Shown here: positions 1 to 8,121 of the stretch, piece after piece
Layout of the letters: each line of letters starts with the position of its first letter
Position numbering within the stretch: position 1 is the first letter of the stretch
Source: UBA8516 sp964434855
Lineage (GTDB): Archaea; Thermoproteota; Nitrososphaeria; Nitrososphaerales; Nitrosopumilaceae
Assembly: GCA_964434855.1 (NCBI GenBank)
Contig: CAYSWR010000022.1
Location: 1 to 23,421 of the forward strand
Direction of reading: 5' to 3'
Length of the DNA stretch: 23,421 nt
Made by a program: the position numbers and the translations under genes
The notes under the pieces: model-generated
Database searches by the model: none
What the model was told of the DNA's origin: nothing
Seen by the model: the letters and a program-made list of their open reading frames with translations, nothing else

Positions 1-503
1 TTTGTAATAAGTTGACTTATCTTGGAGTTTTTACTGTCATCTTTTCTTAGAAGGTAGTATAGCTCCTCAGTTGCCGCATGATAATCTACACCAATGGTTT
101 GAGCAAGATATAGTGCCAGATAGCTTAAAAGTAATTTTCTAAGTATTATTTGATGTGACGATGCGATAAGATCTGAAGTTAATTCATCTAAGACATTAGA
201 AAAATAAGCTTCAAGATAGCTATCCTTTGATTCTCTTTCTCTTAATGCAAAAGATCCACCAAGATGCCTATCATTCATATGGATTTTTTCTACTACATCA
301 ATAAATTCCCTATTAAGAATCGACTCACTAGTGAGAACTTCAGAGAGTAAATCAGCAGCATTTTGTTCTGAACTTTCAAGTTTTTCTTTCAATCTGAAAA
401 TCATATGACATGCAACACAACCGCCATGAAGCTCAACTTTATGATCTTTGATATTATCTAATTCATTTCTAATGAAATTAGCGGATTTGTCATGTTTCAT
501 CAT
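1..503 (-). CDS. Unknown helical protein, 3' end beyond the window
   Basis: The frame is open from an ATG at 503-501 to the window edge, giving 167 codons with no stop. A second ATG follows directly. An AGGAG lies about nine bases upstream, so this gene probably has a short leader, unlike most genes here. The product looks soluble and largely alpha-helical, with many Leu, Glu, Lys and Ser residues and no signal peptide or membrane segment. Residues 29-33 read CVACH, a CxxCH pattern inside HGGCVACHM. This could bind a metal; haem attachment is unlikely without an export signal. I do not recognise the family. The gene is divergent from folD with 69 bases between the two starts. It is certainly open and translated-looking, but its function is unknown. 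Confidence 0.7.
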   Translation of the reverse strand, partial: MMKHDKSANFIRNELDNIKDHKVELHGGCVACHMIFRLKEKLESSEQNAADLLSEVLTSESILNREFIDVVEKIHMNDRHLGGSFALRERESKDSYLEAYFSNVLDELTSDLIASSHQIILRKLLLSYLALYLAQTIGVDYHAATEELYYLLRKDDSKNSKISQLIT

Positions 504-543
504 AGATCATATCTCCTTATACATAATTAAGAATACTCCAAAG

Positions 544-552
544 ATTAAATAT
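544..552 (+). promoter_or_regulatory. TATA-like box of folD
   Basis: ATTAAATAT ends 20 bases before the GTG of folD. This is the distance expected for an archaeal TATA box serving a leaderless transcript, and it supports GTG 573 as the start. Confidence 0.4.
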
Positions 553-572
553 CCTATACAGTATCCAAGCTT

Positions 573-1439
573 GTGACAGGACAAAAAATAGACGGCATTA
601 CAGTTGCTAATGCAGTCAAAGACAGAGTGAGAAAAGCGGTACAAGAACTGAAATCAGAAGGCATTACACCGTGTCTTGCCACCATTCTTGTTGGTGAGAA
701 TCTAGCATCTGCTACATATGTCAAAAACAAGCAAAGGGCATGTGCTGATGTCGGCATTATAACAAAGGATCACAGACTTCCAGAGTCATTTTCACAACAA
801 GAAATGAATTCACTTGTTGATTTATTAAATAAAGATGATTCAGTTCATGGAATTCTAATTCAATTACCCTTACCAAAACAACTAGACGAGTTTTCAACAG
901 TATCAAGAATTTCTCCGATAAAAGATGTCGATGGTTTAACTCCATATAGCGTCGGTCTCTTGTCATCGGGAAAGGCCATCCTTAAACCATGCACACCATC
1001 AGGAATAATGGAAATGTTTGATTATTACAAGATAGATTTGGCAGGAAAACATGCAGTGATAATTAACCGAAGCAATCTAGTTGGTAAGCCGTTATACCAC
1101 CTTTTACTTGAAAAAAATGCGACCGTTACTACATGTCATTCTAAGACAAAAAATCTCAAAGAACACTGTCAAAATGCAGACGTTTTGATTACGGCCATAG
1201 GGGATAGAACCAAGTTCGTTCTTACTGCAGACATGATAAAAGAGGACGCAGTTGTTATCGATGTTGGCATAAGTAGACAGAATGGAAAGATTGTTGGGGA
1301 TACAGATTATGAAGAGATAGTAAAAAAAGCATCGTTTGCTACGCCGGTACCAGGTGGAGTTGGTCCTATGACAGTTGCAATGCTTTTAAAAAATACAGTC
1401 ACTGCAGCTTCAATTAGTAAAGGCTTTGTCTCAGGTTGA
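573..1439 (+). CDS. folD: Bifunctional methylene-THF dehydrogenase / methenyl-THF cyclohydrolase
   Basis: FolD interconverts 5,10-methylene-, 5,10-methenyl- and 10-formyl-tetrahydrofolate in the cytoplasm, supplying formyl groups for purine synthesis. The product is 288 residues, the usual FolD length. Visible family features are Tyr49 and Lys53 of the YxxxK catalytic motif, Gln97 in ILIQLPLP, the KDVDG motif at about 117-121, KPCTPSG at about 138-144, and the C-terminal TPVPGGVGPMT at 257-267. The NADP-binding loop normally reads VGRSxxVGxP; here it is INRSNLVGKP, with Asn165 where Gly is usual. The start is GTG with a TATA-like box 20 bases upstream and no Shine-Dalgarno, which suggests a leaderless message. 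The 3' end overlaps the cyclo-ligase gene by 14 bases, so the two are probably cotranscribed. Confidence 0.96.
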   Translation: MTGQKIDGITVANAVKDRVRKAVQELKSEGITPCLATILVGENLASATYVKNKQRACADVGIITKDHRLPESFSQQEMNSLVDLLNKDDSVHGILIQLPLPKQLDEFSTVSRISPIKDVDGLTPYSVGLLSSGKAILKPCTPSGIMEMFDYYKIDLAGKHAVIINRSNLVGKPLYHLLLEKNATVTTCHSKTKNLKEHCQNADVLITAIGDRTKFVLTADMIKEDAVVIDVGISRQNGKIVGDTDYEEIVKKASFATPVPGGVGPMTVAMLLKNTVTAASISKGFVSG

Positions 1440-1989
1440 AAAAGCAAGGTTGCGAAAGCAACTTTTGGATGCAAGAGATTCTTTATCACTAGACTTTATC
1501 AACATAACAAGCAAACAGATACAGGATAATCTAAGAAAAATAGAATTTTTTAGAAATGCAAAAAGTATAGGAGCACATTATTCTATAGGAAGTGAAGTAA
1601 AGACACGGGACATATTACAAGAAATATTAAAATCTGGAAAAGAAGTATCACTACCAAAAGTTGTTAAAAAAGATCTTGTATTCAAAAAAATAAACAGTCT
1701 TTTGGATCTTGAACAGGGAAACTTTTCTGTCATGGAACCGAAAGATTATTGTGAGGACGTAAAAAAAATCGAGGTCATCATAGTTCCTGCAATAGCACTT
1801 ACAAGAGATGGTCACAGACTTGGCTATGGTTTTGGATATTATGATAGATATCTTTCAGGTAAAAAATCAAAGACGATTGCTTTGAGTTATTCAAAACAGA
1901 TTATCAGATCATTTCCATACGCAGACCATGATATTAGAATTGATTGCATAGTTACAGAAGACGGAATTATTATGTCAAAGGGCAAGTAA
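1426..1989 (+). CDS. 5-formyltetrahydrofolate cyclo-ligase
   Basis: This enzyme uses ATP to turn 5-formyl-THF into 5,10-methenyl-THF, which feeds directly into FolD. The 187-residue product fits the family. The N-terminus KARLRKQLLDARDSLS matches the usual Lys/Arg-rich first helix. The phosphate-binding signature RLGYGFGYYDRYL lies at 131-143; the family usually has GYGGGYYDR, so one Gly is Phe here. The start is TTG at 1426, inside the end of folD, giving a 14-base overlap that implies translational coupling. No later ATG keeps the conserved first helix. The last 15 bases overlap the 3' end of purD on the other strand. Pairing with folD indicates folate-type C1 carriers, but the identity of the pterin is inferred. 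Confidence 0.92.
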   Translation: MSQVEKARLRKQLLDARDSLSLDFINITSKQIQDNLRKIEFFRNAKSIGAHYSIGSEVKTRDILQEILKSGKEVSLPKVVKKDLVFKKINSLLDLEQGNFSVMEPKDYCEDVKKIEVIIVPAIALTRDGHRLGYGFGYYDRYLSGKKSKTIALSYSKQIIRSFPYADHDIRIDCIVTEDGIIMSKGK

Positions 1990-3237
1990 GCCCTTTTTAC
2001 CAATGTCTTTTCTAAAGTATTTGTTTTGCCAAGAAATTTTTTCAATTCTAGAATAGGCGTTAGAGATTGCAGAATCCAGTGTATCACCTAAAGCTGTAAC
2101 GCCAAGAACCCTCCCCCCATTTGTGAGTATTTTGTCATTCTCACGTTTTGTTCCTGCGTGAAAAACAAACGAGTTTTTATCTCGTAAATCAAGACCGAAA
2201 ATTTCTTCATTTTTTGGATATGATTCTGGATATCCTTTTGATGCAAGGACAACACAGACAGCACTTTGTTTCTTCCATGATATCGGAGGTAGGTTTAGGA
2301 GAGTGCCATCTATACTTGCATTAATGTAATCATACAAATCAGAGTCCATACGCATCATAATTGGCTGGCATTCTGGATCACCCATTCTTGCATTAAATTC
2401 CAAAACATATGGTTTTCCATCTTTTAGCATTATTCCAGCATACAAAAATCCCTTGAATTGATTACCTTCTTTTTTCATAGAATCAACTGTTTTATCAATC
2501 ACATCTTTCTGAATTATTTCTTCTTGATAGTAGCTAATTACAGGAGTTGGCGAATACGCACCCATTCCACCTGTGTTTGGTCCTTTATCGTCGTCGTAGA
2601 TTCTCTTATGATCTTGGCTTGTAGCCATAGGAATTGCCGTGTTTCCATCTGAAAGTGCAATGTACGATGCCTCTACTCCATCGATTCGTTCTTCTAAAAT
2701 TATTTTAGATCCTGCAATACCAAAGCTATTTTTAATTAACATTTCATCTATTGCATTGGTTGCTTCTGAGGTATTGTTACAGACGATGACACCTTTTCCT
2801 GCTGCAAGGCCGTCTGCTTTTACTACAAGTGAATAATCAATTGATTTTGCATATTCTTTAGCTTCTTTTGCATCATCAAAGATTTCAAATTGTGCTGTAA
2901 GAATGCCATTTCTTTTCATAAAGTTTTTTGCCCAAACTTTACTTGATTCAAGCTGTGCGGCGGCTTTTGTTGGCCCAAATATTCTCAGCCCTTTTTGTGT
3001 AAACGTATCAACTATGCCTAAAGATAAAGGAACTTCTGGACCTACTACAGTCAAACAATTTTTTTCAGAGGCAAATTTTGCAAGACCATCAGTGTCTTCA
3101 ACTGCTATTTCTACATTATTGATGGTACCACCGTTACCTGGTGCAAAATATACTTTAACAATTTTTTTGCTTTGAGAGAGCTTCCAACCAAGAGCGTGTT
3201 CCCTTCCGCCAGAACCAACAACTAAAACATCAGTCAA
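1975..3237 (-). CDS. purD: Phosphoribosylamine-glycine ligase (GAR synthetase)
   Basis: PurD catalyses the second step of de novo purine synthesis, joining glycine to phosphoribosylamine with ATP. The 420-residue length is typical. The N-terminal domain begins MTDVLVVGSGGREHALGWKL, the classic PurD start. It is followed by the ATP-grasp region with GLAAGKGVIVC, the stretch DHKRIYDDDKGPNTGGMGAYSP, and the metal-binding LEFNARMGDPECQ. The start is TTG at 3237-3235. It places GSGGREHA at the proper distance, and the nearest upstream ATG is out of frame. A TATA-like box sits 22 bases upstream, so the message is probably leaderless. The gene converges with the folate genes, overlapping the cyclo-ligase by 15 bases. 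Confidence 0.96.
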   Translation of the reverse strand: MTDVLVVGSGGREHALGWKLSQSKKIVKVYFAPGNGGTINNVEIAVEDTDGLAKFASEKNCLTVVGPEVPLSLGIVDTFTQKGLRIFGPTKAAAQLESSKVWAKNFMKRNGILTAQFEIFDDAKEAKEYAKSIDYSLVVKADGLAAGKGVIVCNNTSEATNAIDEMLIKNSFGIAGSKIILEERIDGVEASYIALSDGNTAIPMATSQDHKRIYDDDKGPNTGGMGAYSPTPVISYYQEEIIQKDVIDKTVDSMKKEGNQFKGFLYAGIMLKDGKPYVLEFNARMGDPECQPIMMRMDSDLYDYINASIDGTLLNLPPISWKKQSAVCVVLASKGYPESYPKNEEIFGLDLRDKNSFVFHAGTKRENDKILTNGGRVLGVTALGDTLDSAISNAYSRIEKISWQNKYFRKDIGKKGLLAL

Positions 3238-3259
3238 TAGTTAGTATTTTCATATCAAG

Positions 3260-3266
3260 TATATAA
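3260..3266 (-). promoter_or_regulatory. TATA box of purD
   Basis: TTATATA on the minus strand lies 22 bases upstream of the purD TTG. The spacing fits a leaderless archaeal promoter and supports the TTG start. Confidence 0.5.
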
Positions 3267-3318
3267 TCCAAGATTGGTTTTAGAAATGTTGATTAACGCT
3301 GCATTATAATCATGACAG

Positions 3319-3618
3319 ATGAGCCAAATAGATAAACAAAAACAAGTCTATCTTTTTGTTCATGGCAGAATGGATCTTGAACCTGTTGCAATAAACGCAC
3401 TAGTATCAAATGGTTTTTCAAAAGATAAGATCACGTCTGCACAACCAGATAAAGTTGGAGACATAGGAGATTACATGGCTATGCTTTGGATGCCACCAAA
3501 TCCGGATCATATCAAGATTCAGAAGATAACAAAAGTAGAACAAGTAATCCCTGAAGGAGTGATTGGATTATGGAAGGGAGTCTCAAAAGAAGACATATTA
3601 CAAATAAAACTGAAATAA
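3319..3618 (+). CDS. Conserved-looking 99-residue protein of unknown function
   Basis: This is a compact soluble protein of 99 residues with no Cys, signal peptide or membrane segment. It begins with a polar stretch and then a beta-alpha pattern (VYLFVHGRMDLEPVAINALVSNGF), with a Pro-rich MLWMPPNPDH in the middle. I do not recognise the family. The ATG at 3319 is the only usable start: the ATG at 3312 runs into a stop after seven codons. The gene is divergent from purD with 81 bases between them and stops three bases before the end of the SWIM gene on the other strand. Codon use is like that of its neighbours. It is probably a lineage-specific archaeal gene. Confidence 0.7.
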   Translation: MSQIDKQKQVYLFVHGRMDLEPVAINALVSNGFSKDKITSAQPDKVGDIGDYMAMLWMPPNPDHIKIQKITKVEQVIPEGVIGLWKGVSKEDILQIKLK

Positions 3619-3620
3619 AT

Positions 3621-3923
3621 TCAAAGATCAGAGATTAAAGCTGATACAAAATTTGCAAATTCATCATCTGAGAATTGTATAACTTCAACTTTGTTTTGTT
3701 CTTTAGCAATTCTTACAGATTTGAGATGATAACATTCGTTGCCTCCATTTAGTGTATTAAAAAAATAATCTTCACAAGAACAAAAACCTAGTTCCGGATC
3801 AAGCCAGTGTTCGTTTTCTTTTCCTACAACTGTCCAGATTTTACGTTGACTGGGTTCAAAATAATGTAGTTTTACACCTTTCCCAGATATCACTGCACCT
3901 AAATTGTCAATACCTTTTTTCAT
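3621..3923 (-). CDS. Small single-domain SWIM zinc-finger protein
   Basis: The 100-residue product carries a SWIM-type zinc finger, CxCx(n)CxH, formed by Cys48, Cys50, Cys64 and His66. It sits inside LDPELGFCSCEDYFF and GGNECYHLKSV. SWIM domains bind DNA or protein partners. In archaea and eukaryotes, stand-alone small SWIM proteins are known as partners of RecA/RadA paralogues (the Shu2/SWS1 group), but whether this one does that is an inference. The N-terminal 45 residues are beta-rich and the C-terminus is a short acidic helix. The ATG at 3923 is 21 bases from a clear TATA box with no Shine-Dalgarno, so the gene is probably leaderless. No recombination gene is adjacent in the window. Confidence 0.85.
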   Translation of the reverse strand: MKKGIDNLGAVISGKGVKLHYFEPSQRKIWTVVGKENEHWLDPELGFCSCEDYFFNTLNGGNECYHLKSVRIAKEQNKVEVIQFSDDEFANFVSALISDL

Positions 3924-3944
3924 GTGAACACGAGTGCTTTCATC

Positions 3945-3951
3945 ATATAAA
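3945..3951 (-). promoter_or_regulatory. TATA box of the SWIM gene
   Basis: TTTATAT on the minus strand lies 21 bases upstream of the ATG at 3923 and is preceded by a T-rich tract. This is a good leaderless promoter. The rest of the 191-base divergent gap up to 4114 shows no gene or strong structure. Confidence 0.5.
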
Positions 3952-4114
3952 AAATTGCACAGACAGATTGAAATGGGTCTTGGGTTGCTAAGATGTCATA
4001 ACATTAAAGCGCAATCATGGAATTATAGATGTATAAGATACATGTGACAAAAGTACAACGTTTCTTATTCAATTGCCTAAAATTAAGCAATAATTCAAAA
4101 CTACCCGTCTATCA

Positions 4115-4858
4115 ATGCTTAAAACCAGAATCATTCAATCTCATCCTGTTTTAATGTTAGAAGATACTAAACGTTACCTTGTTGTTACTGATTTACATAT
4201 TGGATTTGAAAACACCTTTGCTGCAAATGATATATTCGTTGATCCATCTACAATTATTCATGAATCATTAGACGAACTTAGATCAATTATAAAATCTGAG
4301 AGGCCTGATTCGCTGATACTTTTAGGCGACATAAAAGCAGGCATAGGTTCAATATCAAAAATAGAGTGGCAAGCAGTTCCGTTATTTTTTGAGATAGCAA
4401 AAGAAATTGATACTGTTCTAATTCCTGGAAACCATGATGGAAGTATACAAAAACTCTTGCCTGAGAATGTTAGAGTCGCAAGTTCGTCAGGAATTGTTAT
4501 AGAAGATGTACTTTTAACCCATGGTCACACTCTGCCATCTGAGAATCTTTCACATGTAAATAAGATAATTATGGGGCATGTACACCCTGTTTTTTTCAGC
4601 GAAGGTTCAGTATTAGACGGTCAAAGGGTTTGGGTTTCACTGAAGACAGAAAAAAGAAAGATTTTCCCATCTTTACACGGGGAAATTGAAATTATAATTG
4701 TACCGACTTTTAACAAATATTTTTATGCGAGTCATAAAAGATACAAAAAATCAATTTCGCCAATAATTGAACGAATAAAAGAATCCTATTCAGCAAAGAT
4801 TGTAACTCTTGACGGTTCTATAATCGGAAATGAATCTTTGCTTGAAAGTGTAATCTAA
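4115..4858 (+). CDS. Calcineurin-like metallophosphoesterase, ICC-like archaeal type
   Basis: The 247-residue product has the full set of metal-binding blocks of calcineurin-type phosphoesterases, in order: DLHIG (Asp26, His28), LLGDIKAG (Asp72), IPGNHDG (Asn106, His107, Asp108), THGH (His136, His138) and GHVHP (His155, His157). This architecture fits the archaeal ICC-like phosphoesterases (COG1407), often found beside or fused to DNA helicases or ligases. The substrate is unknown. The C-terminal 80 residues form a Lys-rich region without a recognised motif. The start ATG at 4115 gives the normal N-terminal length before DLH. The stop overlaps the end of carB by four bases on the opposite strand. 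No DNA-processing partner is adjacent here. Confidence 0.9.
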   Translation: MLKTRIIQSHPVLMLEDTKRYLVVTDLHIGFENTFAANDIFVDPSTIIHESLDELRSIIKSERPDSLILLGDIKAGIGSISKIEWQAVPLFFEIAKEIDTVLIPGNHDGSIQKLLPENVRVASSSGIVIEDVLLTHGHTLPSENLSHVNKIIMGHVHPVFFSEGSVLDGQRVWVSLKTEKRKIFPSLHGEIEIIIVPTFNKYFYASHKRYKKSISPIIERIKESYSAKIVTLDGSIIGNESLLESVI

Positions 4859-7800
4859 TTAATTGATTCGTATGGTTCAAGAGGTTTTTTTGTAGTTTCA
4901 TTGTGTAGTAACCATTCAAGTGTTTTTGCAAATGAATCTGCCAACTCGGTGGTTGTAAGCACTGGGATACCAAGTTCGACTGCCTTTCTTCGTATTTGGT
5001 ATTCATCATAAAGCATTCCAACATACTTTTCTAAAGTTGCAGTGCTTGGAACGTTTACTATGAAATTTATCTTGTGTTCGTAAAGTAAATCGGCAATGTT
5101 TGGTTTTCTTTGTGGTTCGCTTATTTTGTAGACGACTTCAACATTTCCTATTCTTTTATCAGACAAGAACTCTGCAGTGTGTTCTGTTGCAAGTATCTTG
5201 TATCCAAGGTTTTTTAGCAATACTGCGGTTTGAAGTAGTTTTTCTTTGTTTTCTGCACCCCCAACAGTTATGAGAGCATTACCCTCTTTTGGTAATGAAT
5301 ATCCTACAGATATCAGACCTTTTGAGAGTGCATCATAGAAGCTGTCACCAAAACATGCAGCCTCCCCAGTAGACTGCATTTCAACTCCTAAAATTATGTC
5401 AGCACCTTCTAGTTGCATAAATGAGAATTGTGGCACTTTAATTCCATAGGAATGAATTTTGCGCCATCTGTCTTTTGGTATCTTTGGTAATGTTTTTCCA
5501 AGAACTGCCCGTGCAGCTAAATTGATCAGATTCAGCTTTACAAATTTTGAAACAAAAGGCATGGAACGAGATGCTCGTATATTTAATTCTATTACATAGA
5601 CTTGATCAGAATTAATCAGGAATTGCAAATTAAATGGACCTTTTATTGAAAATGCCGTAGCAATCTTTGTCGTATAATCAGTTATGGTTTCAATTACTTT
5701 GTTGCTTAATCTCCATGGAGGAATGCACATCATCGAGTCACCAGAATGTACTCCAGCACTCTCTATGTGTTCAATCACTGCTCCAATTACTACATTTTTT
5801 CCATCACAGACACCATCTACTTCAGCTTCAAGTGAGTTTAGCATGAATTTTGTGATAACAACAGGATAATCTGGTGATACGTTTGTTGCTTCCTCCAAGT
5901 ATTTTTTTAGTTGCGTTTGTGACCACACAACCTTCATTGCAGCACCGCTTAGTACATACGATGGCCTAACCAATACAGGAAAGCCTACATTGTTTGCAAA
6001 CTTTTTAGCATCAGCTAGTTTTATGAATGCCTGCCAGAGTGGCTGCATTATATGCAACTCGTCTAGAACCTGACTGAATTTAGAACGGTTTTCTGCCCTG
6101 TCGATGTTTTCAAACGATGTACCGATTATCTTGACTCCATTTTTGGCAAGTTTTGTGGTGAGATTATTTGCTGTTTGTCCTCCTACTGCAGTAACTATTC
6201 CAGTTGGTTTTTCAAAGTCAGCAATGTCAAGTATTCTCTCAAGTGTTAGCTCTTCAAAGTACAGTCTGTTACAAATATCATAATCGGTTGATACGGTCTC
6301 TGGGTTGCAGTTAATTACAGAAACTTCTTTGACACCGTTTTCTTGCAACCCCCAAACCATGTTTACAGTTCCCCAATCAAACTCTACACTACTTCCTATC
6401 CTGTAAGGACCTGCACCCAAAACTATGATCTTTTCCTGATCTGATTGTACTTCAAAGTCATTTGTGTCACCACCATATGTCAGATACAGATAGTTTGTTT
6501 TTGCGGGCCACTCGGCAGCGAGAGTATCTATTTGTTTTACGGCTGGAATGATCCCTGCATCTTTACGAATTTTTCTGATCTCAAGATCATCTTTACTTAT
6601 TATTCTTCCAATCTGTTTGTCTGAAAATCCTAACTTTTTTGCATCGTGTAACAAGTTTGTTGTGAACTTTGAGTCTTTGAGACTCTTTTCCATCTCTACT
6701 ATGTTTCGGATTTTTTCAATAAACCACGGATCTATTACAGAGAGTTTGTAAATTTGTTCAACTGACATGCCTTGTCGCAATGCAGCTGCAACATAGTACA
6801 AAATTCCATCATCAGTGTTCTGAAGTTTATTTTCAATTTCTTCAATGTCATAGACTTTGCCATCATCTCGGTTTGCTACAAGACCATCGTTTCCAATCTC
6901 TAACATCCTAATTGATTTTTGTAGAGACTCCTCAAAGCATCTGCCTATTGCCATCACTTCCCCGACAGATTTCATGGTAGGTCCAAGACTGCGGTTTGCA
7001 AGTTCAAACTTTGTAAAATCCCATCGCGGGTGCTTGCATACAATATAATCAAGTGAGGGTTCAAAGCATGCAGTAGTTGTCTTTGTTATATGATTAACTA
7101 GTTCTGGAAGAGAGTGACCCATTACAATTTTTGTTGCCATGTATGCAATTGGATATCCCGTGGCTTTGCTTGCAAGTGCTGATGAACGTGAAAGCCTTGG
7201 GTTCATCTCAATTGCCACATATTTTTCAGATTCTGGATCAAGTGCAAACTGGATATTGCATTCTCCTACAATTCCAACATGTTGTGTTGCACGTAACGCG
7301 GCTGATCTTAACATATGGTATTCGTTGTTATCAAGTGTTTGCGAGGGAGCTACAACTATGTTATCACCTGTATGCACCCTCATTGAAAGGACGTTTTCCA
7401 TGTTGCACACTATGACATTGTTTCCAAGGCAGTCACGCATCACTTCATATTCTATTTGTTTCCAGTGACCAATGTATTCCTCAATTAAAACTTGACCAAC
7501 AAGACTAGCATTTAGACCACGCGATACTATTTCATACAACTCGATTTCATTGTGTGCTACACCTCCACCTTTTCCACCCAAAGTATATGCGACTCGAATA
7601 ATTACTGGATATCCAAGTTCTTTTGCAATTTGTTTTGCTTCTTCAAAGTTGTAAACAGTTTTACTTTTCAGTACAGGAACACCACATGTTATCATAGAAT
7701 CCTTGAAAAGTTGTCGGTCTTCTGCAGCGTGTATCCCTCCAATTTGGGTGCCAAGAACTTTGACACCATATTTTTTTAGAATTCCAAATTCTTCGAGTTT

Positions 7801-8121
7801 TACTCCACAATTAAGTGCAGTCTGTCCACCAAATCCAAGCATCAGCCCATCAGGACGCTCTAATTCTATTATTGATTCAACATATTCTGGATTCACTGGA
7901 ATAGAGTATACTTTATCTGCAAACCTAGTGTCTGTCTGTATGGTTGCGATATTTGGATTGATAAGTACGCTTTTGATTCCGTCTTCGCGAATGGCTTTGA
8001 GGCATTGGCTACCGGAGTAGTCGAATTTGCGGTCGTTTTAACGACTTTCGCCTGCTTCTCCGATTTTTATTGCCCCACTTCCAAGAACGAGAATCTTTTT
8101 TAGCGATTCATCTTTTGGCAG
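4855..8121 (-). CDS. carB: Carbamoyl-phosphate synthase large subunit, frame interrupted by a 21-nt insertion
   Basis: CarB makes carbamoyl phosphate from bicarbonate, ammonia and two ATP for pyrimidine and arginine synthesis. Both ATP-grasp halves, the FDYSGSQ region, NMEN-type substrate segments, GGKGGGVAHN and the C-terminal MGS-like regulatory domain (about the last 130 residues) are present in one frame. The conserved N-terminus continues upstream of 7896 as ADKVYSIP, INPNIATIQTD, FDYSGSQCLKAI, then GSGAIKIGEAGE and PKDESLKKIL. Between GEAGE and FDYSGSQ lie seven extra codons (8046-8026) including TAA at 8040-8038. The expected initiation codon, directly before PKDESLKK, is CTG (8121-8119). 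An AGGAGG sits six bases upstream inside carA. As written, uninterrupted translation is possible only from about 7896 (GTG), which would lose some 75 residues of the first domain. The gene is therefore either disrupted, misassembled or read by an unusual mechanism. It overlaps carA by 14 bases. Confidence 0.93.
8026..8046 (-). other. 21-nt palindromic in-frame insertion with a stop codon in carB
   Basis: Removing these 21 bases restores the family motif GEAGEFDYSGSQ exactly. The insert contains a near-perfect inverted repeat, GTCGTT and AACGAC (8032-8037 and 8040-8045), separated by two bases, and on the carB strand it holds TAA. Because A residues flank both ends, its borders are uncertain by two bases. 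I found no second copy in the window. Confidence 0.85.

Noticed and set aside
3973..4047. 24-codon frame in the gap before the phosphoesterase
   Set aside because: It has an ATG and a stop but no promoter, ribosome site or recognisable sequence; chance is the simplest explanation.
8026..8046. Similarity of the carB insert to a cloning-vector priming site
   Set aside because: Only the nine bases TAAAACGAC match the M13 forward primer; the neighbouring bases differ, so vector contamination is not supported.
8026..8050. Archaeal bulge-helix-bulge intron in carB
   Set aside because: A GCG/CGC helix, a three-A bulge and the GTCGT/ACGAC helix can be drawn, but there is no second three-base bulge, so the canonical splicing motif is not met.
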